Assembly (NCBI RefSeq): GCF_900590885.1
Contig: NZ_UUON01000004.1
Location: forward strand, 434,001-498,000
Origin: Pseudomonas viridiflava
GTDB taxonomy: Bacteria; Pseudomonadota; Gammaproteobacteria; Pseudomonadales; Pseudomonadaceae
DNA: 64,000 nucleotides
Direction: 5' to 3'
Made by a program: the position numbers and the translations under genes. The notes beneath the pieces are model-generated. The model was given only the letters and a program-made list of their open reading frames with translations, searched no databases and was not told where the DNA came from. Of this stretch, positions 59,975-64,000 are shown in pieces. Position 1 is the first letter of the stretch. Each line of letters starts with the position of its first letter.

Positions 59975-60184
59975 ATGACAATTGGCGCAATAGCCCCAAT
60001 AATCCAGGGCGCGATGCAACTCGCCACCGAGCTCGTCAAAATGGCCAGCAAGCAAATGGATAACAAAAATGGCGAGGGTGATCAAAAAAAGATCGCCAGC
60101 GAAGAAATGCACAACAAAAATCGCGTGGACTTCGCCAGCCATGATTCGACCAACAACAATATGAACATCAATATTTCGTCGTAA
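59975..60184 (+). CDS. Orphan 69-residue protein behind an hrp-box
   Basis: Not recognised. ATG 59975 has GGAG nine bases upstream. The first 28 residues are amphipathic-hydrophobic (TIGAIAPIIQGAMQLATELV). The rest is hydrophilic, Lys/Asn/Ser-rich and ends NNNMNINISS. It has no Cys and no cleavable signal. GC content is near 47 percent, well below its neighbours, which suggests transfer. Small, Cys-free, Ser/Asn-rich proteins with HrpL promoters include type III pilins, harpins and effectors, so a type III secretion-associated substrate is possible, but no homology is claimed. Confidence 0.6.
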   Translation: MTIGAIAPIIQGAMQLATELVKMASKQMDNKNGEGDQKKIASEEMHNKNRVDFASHDSTNNNMNINISS

Positions 60185-60237
60185 AGACCAAGCCAGTCCC
60201 CGGCGCATCCGCAGCGCACGAGGATTTGTCTCAGGCA

Positions 60238-60255
60238 GGCGGATACCTATCCGCC
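60238..60255 (+). terminator. Hairpin after the orphan gene
   Basis: GGCGGATA, CC, TATCCGCC form a perfect eight-base stem 54 bases after the orphan stop. There is no T-run; it may be a weak or factor-dependent terminator. Confidence 0.5.
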
Positions 60256-60273
60256 TCGCCACCTCTCCCGCCC

Positions 60274-60301
60274 TAAAGTTCCTGGCCAACCCGGCCGATG
60301 C
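60274..60301 (+). promoter_or_regulatory. Candidate FliA (sigma-28) promoter of bifA
   Basis: TAAAGTTC, 12 bases, GCCGATGC. This is close to TAAAGTTT-N11/12-GCCGATAA, with the -35 differing at the last base and the -10 at the last two. It ends 84 bases before the bifA start codon. A near repeat CCCTAATGTTCC follows at 60301. Confidence 0.5.
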
Positions 60302-60385
60302 CCTAATGTTCCTTTGACTGCCATCACCAGATTGCCAATACTCATGGCATATTGAGGCTACCCGCATGGAACAAGGAATGACCCT

Positions 60386-62437
60386 TTGAAGCTGGAACTC
60401 AAGAACAGCTTGTCGGTGAAGTTGCTCCGGGTTGTGCTGCTGTCGGCATTGATCGTGGGTGTTGCGCTGAGCGTGGCGCAAATCGTCTTCGATGCCTACA
60501 AGACGCGCCAGGCCGTGGCCGGTGATGCCCAGCGCATCCTCGACATGTTTCGCGACCCCTCGACCCAGGCTGTCTACAGCCTGGACCGCGAGATGGGCAT
60601 GCAAGTCATCGAGGGGCTGTTCCAGGACGATGCCGTGCGCATGGCCTCCATCGGCCATCCCAACGAAACCATGCTCGCGGAAAAAAGCCGCGCCTTGCAG
60701 CAAGCCCCCAGCCGTTGGCTGACCGACCTGATTCTTGGCCAGGAACGCACCTTCACCACGCCCCTGGTCGGCAAAGGCCCCTACAGCGAGTACTACGGCG
60801 ACCTGAGCATCACCCTCGACACGGCCACCTATGGCCAGGGGTTTATCGTCAACTCGGTGATCATCTTCATTTCCGGGGTGTTGCGCGCGCTGGCCATGGG
60901 CCTGGTGCTGTACCTGGTCTATCACTGGCTGCTGACCAAGCCGCTGTCGCGAATCATCGAGCACCTGACCTCGATCAACCCCGACCGGCCCAGCGAACAC
61001 AAGATCCCGCAGCTCAAGGGTCATGAACGCAACGAGCTGGGGCTGTGGATCAACACCGCCAACCAGTTGCTCGAATCCATCGAGCGCAATACCCACCTGC
61101 GCCACGAAGCCGAAAGCAGCCTGCTGCGCATGGCCCAGTACGACTTCCTGACCGGCCTGCCCAACCGCCAGAAACTGCAGGAGCAACTGGACAAGATCCT
61201 GATCGACGCCGGCCGCCGGCAACGGCGCGTGGCGGTGTTGTGCGTCGGGCTGGATGACTTCAAAAGCGTCAACGAGCAGTTCACCTACCAGGCCGGCGAC
61301 AAATTGCTGCTGGCCCTGGCCGACCGTCTGCGCGCCCACAGTGGCCGTCTCGGCGCCCTGGCCCGTTTGGGTGGCGACCAGTTCGCGCTGGTGCAAGCCG
61401 ATATTGACCAGCCCTACGAAGCGGCCGAGCTGGCGCAAAGCATCCTCGATGACCTGGAAGCGGAATTCGCCCTCGACCATGAGGAAATCCGCCTGCGCGC
61501 CACCATCGGCATCACCCTGTTCCCGGAAGACGGCGACAGCACCGAGAAGCTGCTGCAAAAAGCCGAACAGACCATGACCCTGGCCAAGAGCCGCTCGCGC
61601 AACCGCTATCAGTTCTATATCGCCAGCGTCGACAGCGAGATGCGCCGCCGCCGCGAACTGGAAAAAGACCTGCGCGAGGCCCTCAGCCGCAACCAATTTC
61701 ACCTGGTGTACCAGCCGCAGATCAGCTACCGCGACCATCGCGTGGTCGGCGTGGAAGCATTGCTCCGCTGGCAGCACCCGGAGCACGGCCTGGTGCCGCC
61801 GGACCTGTTCATCCCCTTGGCGGAGCAGAACGGCACCATTATTCCGATTGGCGAATGGGTGCTGGACCAGGCCTGCCGCCAGTTGCGCGAATGGCACGAC
61901 CTGGGCTTCAGCGACCTGCGCATGGCAGTCAACCTGTCCACCGTGCAGTTGCACCACACCGAGTTGCCACGGGTGGTCAACAACCTGATGCAGATCTACC
62001 GCCTGCCGCCGCGCAGCCTGGAGCTGGAAGTCACCGAAACCGGCCTGATGGAAGATATCAGCACCGCCGCCCAACATTTGCTGAGCCTGCGCCGTTCCGG
62101 GGCGTTGATCGCCATTGATGACTTCGGCACCGGCTATTCATCCCTGAGCTACCTGAAAAGCCTGCCGCTGGACAAGATCAAGATCGACAAGAGCTTCGTC
62201 CAGGACCTGCTCGACGATGACGACGACGCGACCATCGTGCGCGCCATCATCCAACTGGGCAAAAGCCTGGGCATGCAGGTGATTGCCGAAGGCGTGGAAA
62301 CCCCGGAACAAGAGGCCTACATCATTTCCGAGGGCTGCCATGAAGGCCAGGGCTATCACTACAGCAAACCCCTGCCGGCGCGGGAGCTGGCGGCCTTTTT
62401 GAAGCAGGCCGAGCGCAATAACGCCGCGATTCTGTGA
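60386..62437 (+). CDS. bifA: Cyclic-di-GMP phosphodiesterase BifA (GGDQF-EAL)
   Basis: Membrane protein of 683 residues: helix at about 10-32, periplasmic sensor part to about 150, second helix (VNSVIIFISGVLRALAMGLV), HAMP-like linker, degenerate diguanylate-cyclase domain with GGDQF at 329-333, and EAL domain with EAL at 457-459. Other EAL residues are intact (NLSTVQLHH, EVTETGLMED, IDDFGTGYSSLSYL, KIDKSFVQ). It breaks down c-di-GMP, promoting swarming and lowering biofilm. The start is TTG at 60386 with AAGGA eight bases before. The name rests on the GGDQF-EAL layout, the N-terminus and the sodB neighbour, as in P. aeruginosa. Confidence 0.92.
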   Translation: MKLELKNSLSVKLLRVVLLSALIVGVALSVAQIVFDAYKTRQAVAGDAQRILDMFRDPSTQAVYSLDREMGMQVIEGLFQDDAVRMASIGHPNETMLAEKSRALQQAPSRWLTDLILGQERTFTTPLVGKGPYSEYYGDLSITLDTATYGQGFIVNSVIIFISGVLRALAMGLVLYLVYHWLLTKPLSRIIEHLTSINPDRPSEHKIPQLKGHERNELGLWINTANQLLESIERNTHLRHEAESSLLRMAQYDFLTGLPNRQKLQEQLDKILIDAGRRQRRVAVLCVGLDDFKSVNEQFTYQAGDKLLLALADRLRAHSGRLGALARLGGDQFALVQADIDQPYEAAELAQSILDDLEAEFALDHEEIRLRATIGITLFPEDGDSTEKLLQKAEQTMTLAKSRSRNRYQFYIASVDSEMRRRRELEKDLREALSRNQFHLVYQPQISYRDHRVVGVEALLRWQHPEHGLVPPDLFIPLAEQNGTIIPIGEWVLDQACRQLREWHDLGFSDLRMAVNLSTVQLHHTELPRVVNNLMQIYRLPPRSLELEVTETGLMEDISTAAQHLLSLRRSGALIAIDDFGTGYSSLSYLKSLPLDKIKIDKSFVQDLLDDDDDATIVRAIIQLGKSLGMQVIAEGVETPEQEAYIISEGCHEGQGYHYSKPLPARELAAFLKQAERNNAAIL

Positions 62438-62564
62438 TCGGGCGAAACAATACTAAATATTTCCCTCGTTTAAACCTTTACACAAAATGCAAATCTTTCG
62501 CATTATGTCGAAGTTTTTGCGCTCCCCCGCGCGCCCTATCAACAACCGAAGCAGGATGTTCGCC

Positions 62565-63908
62565 ATGATTCGTATGCCCCTGGCCACCGCCAGTCTGCTG
62601 GCCATTGCCATTTCTCTCGCCGGTTGCGGCGAAGGTAAAGACAAGGCCGCAGCGCCACAGGCGCCGACCCCGGCCGCCAGCACTACCGCACCAGCGGCTG
62701 CCCCCCCTGCCGGCCAGGTCGACGAAACAGCCGCCAAGGCCGTGGTCGCGCATTACGCAGACATGGTGTTCGCGGTCTACAGCGATGCCGAAACCACCGC
62801 AAAAACCCTGCAAACCGCCATCGACGCCTTCCTCGCCAAGCCGAACGACGACACCCTGAAAGCCGCCCGTACCGCCTGGATCGCCGCGCGCGTGCCGTAC
62901 CTGCAAAGTGAAGTGTTCCGCTTCGGCAACACCATCATTGATGACTGGGAAGGCCAGGTGAACGCATGGCCGCTGGACGAAGGCCTGATCGACTACGTCG
63001 ACAAGTCCTACGAACACGCCTTGGGTAACCCGGGCGCCACCGCCAACATCATCGCCAACACCGAAGTCCAGGTCGGCGAAGACAAGGTCGACGTCAAAGA
63101 CATCACCCCGGAAAAACTCGCCAGCCTCAATGAGCTGGGCGGTTCCGAGGCCAACGTCGCCACCGGCTACCACGCCATCGAATTCCTGCTCTGGGGCCAG
63201 GACCTGAACGGTACCGGCCCAGGCGCCGGCAACCGCCCTGCGTCGGACTACCTGACCGGCGACGGCGCCACTGGCGGCCACAACGAGCGTCGCCGCGCCT
63301 ACCTGAGCGCCGTGACCCAGCTGCTGGTCAGCGACCTGCAGGAAATGGTCGGCAACTGGAAACCCAACGTCGAAGACAACTACCGCGCCACCCTGGAGGC
63401 AGAACCTGCCACCGACGGCCTGCGCAAAATGTTGTTCGGCATGGGCAGCCTGTCCCTCGGCGAGCTGGCCGGTGAGCGCATGAAGGTGTCCCTGGAAGCC
63501 AACTCGCCGGAAGACGAGCAGGACTGCTTCAGCGACAACACCCACAACTCGCACTTCTACGACGCCAAGGGCATCCGTAACGTCTACCTGGGCGAATACA
63601 CCCGCGTCGACGGTACCAAGATGACCGGCGCCAGCCTGTCGTCCCTGGTGGCCAAGGCCGACCCGGCTGCCGACACCGCGTTGAAAGCCGACCTGGCTGC
63701 GACTGAAGCGAAGATCCAGGTCATGGTTGACCACGCCAACAAGGGTGAGCACTACGACCAGCTGATCGCCGCCGGTAACGATGCGGGCAACCAGATCGTG
63801 CGTGACGCCATCGCCTCGCTGGTCAAGCAGACCGGTTCGATCGAAGCGGCTGCCGGCAAACTGGGTATCAGCGACCTGAACCCGGATAACGCTGATCACG
63901 AGTTCTGA
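62565..63908 (+). CDS. Imelysin-family lipoprotein (IcmP-like)
   Basis: Protein of 447 residues. The signal peptide ends in the lipobox SLAGC, followed by an Ala/Pro-rich linker to about residue 55. The imelysin domain follows, with the GxHxxE motif as GYHAIEFLLWGQ (G201, H203, E206). The P. aeruginosa relative IcmP was described as an insulin-cleaving outer-membrane protein. Other members bind iron or haem and lack protease activity. I chose ATG 62565 because AGGA lies eight bases upstream and the signal peptide is then compact. It follows bifA by 127 bases, as in P. aeruginosa. Confidence 0.88.
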   Translation: MIRMPLATASLLAIAISLAGCGEGKDKAAAPQAPTPAASTTAPAAAPPAGQVDETAAKAVVAHYADMVFAVYSDAETTAKTLQTAIDAFLAKPNDDTLKAARTAWIAARVPYLQSEVFRFGNTIIDDWEGQVNAWPLDEGLIDYVDKSYEHALGNPGATANIIANTEVQVGEDKVDVKDITPEKLASLNELGGSEANVATGYHAIEFLLWGQDLNGTGPGAGNRPASDYLTGDGATGGHNERRRAYLSAVTQLLVSDLQEMVGNWKPNVEDNYRATLEAEPATDGLRKMLFGMGSLSLGELAGERMKVSLEANSPEDEQDCFSDNTHNSHFYDAKGIRNVYLGEYTRVDGTKMTGASLSSLVAKADPAADTALKADLAATEAKIQVMVDHANKGEHYDQLIAAGNDAGNQIVRDAIASLVKQTGSIEAAAGKLGISDLNPDNADHEF

Positions 63909-63926
63909 TCCGTAGCGCCATGCGTG

Positions 63927-63957
63927 AAAATGCCCCGCCTGGTCGGGGCATTTTTTT
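63927..63957 (+). terminator. Rho-independent terminator after the imelysin gene
   Basis: TGCCCCG and CGGGGCA pair around CCTGGT, with A-run before and seven T after, 18 bases after the stop codon. Confidence 0.93.
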
Positions 63958-64000
63958 GCCTGTCTGTCCGTCTTTTTCACACACGGATGATGAAGATGCT

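Noticed and set aside
59945..62077. Long open frame antisense to bifA (and other long antisense frames across the window)
   Set aside because: GC-rich Pseudomonas genes leave long open frames on the opposite strand. The products are rich in His, Gln, Ala and Arg with no family pattern, while the sense frame encodes intact GGDQF-EAL motifs.
1..64000. CRISPR arrays, tRNA or rRNA genes, complete insertion sequences, prophage genes
   Set aside because: I looked for regular short direct repeats, cloverleaf genes, transposases and phage structural genes and saw none. All repeats found are REP-type or small operators.

Overview
The window looks like chromosome from a member of the Pseudomonas fluorescens group. 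The genes are GC-rich, and the order zwf-pgl-eda with divergent hexR, followed by oprB and a gts glucose ABC transporter, is typical of the genus. Other Pseudomonas markers are tandem fadD1/fadD2 next to a phaJ4-like gene, argP beside a LysE exporter, and sodB followed by bifA and an imelysin lipoprotein. Thirteen intergenic REP or REP-like hairpins, mostly built on GTGGGAGGGGGCTTGCCCCC, also fit this group. I saw no tRNA, rRNA, CRISPR array, complete insertion sequence or prophage.

Layout. 1-6 kb: GAF histidine kinase, chemoreceptor, zntB, phosphate transporter. 6-16 kb: 5-oxoprolinase operon (pxpABC) with a LysR regulator, two further LysR genes next to an SDR and a PACE efflux gene, then a four-gene ECF42-type sigma factor operon. 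16-21.4 kb: alaC and the gluconate locus (gntT, gntK, gntR). 21.4-25.4 kb: a structured RNA-like leader before a DUF6124 gene, then a two-component system divergent from an mlaA-like lipoprotein gene. 25.4-34.8 kb: a small oxidoreductase/MFS operon, a PAS chemoreceptor, an exported methyltransferase, deformylase, YihY, CsbD and small unknown genes. 34.9-42.6 kb: fatty-acid activation (fadD1, fadD2), hydrolase, phaJ4, a PA2169-family gene and a class V aminotransferase. 42.7-54.8 kb: glucose uptake and the Entner-Doudoroff/pentose-phosphate entry genes plus an AGE-family sugar epimerase. 55-64 kb: coiled-coil membrane protein, sugar-nucleotide-type dehydrogenase, argP/ACT/argO, sodB, a low-GC orphan, bifA, imelysin.

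How the parts work together. OprB and GtsABCD bring in glucose, Zwf and Pgl make 6-phosphogluconate, and GntT/GntK feed gluconate into the same intermediate. Eda cleaves KDPG, while edd and glk are not in the window. The control layer can be partly read from the DNA: three GntR-type palindromes at the gluconate locus, a HexR-like palindrome before zwf, and A-rich Crc/Hfq-type motifs next to the start codons of five sugar genes. The gtsA and AGE-epimerase promoters also share an unrecognised, identically spaced module.

The most notable unexplained items are that duplicated promoter module, a perfect match to an HrpL (type III secretion) promoter before a 69-residue AT-richer orphan lodged between sodB and bifA, and a long base-paired element upstream of the DUF6124 gene. 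All assignments are from reading sequence and recalled family knowledge; no database search was run.
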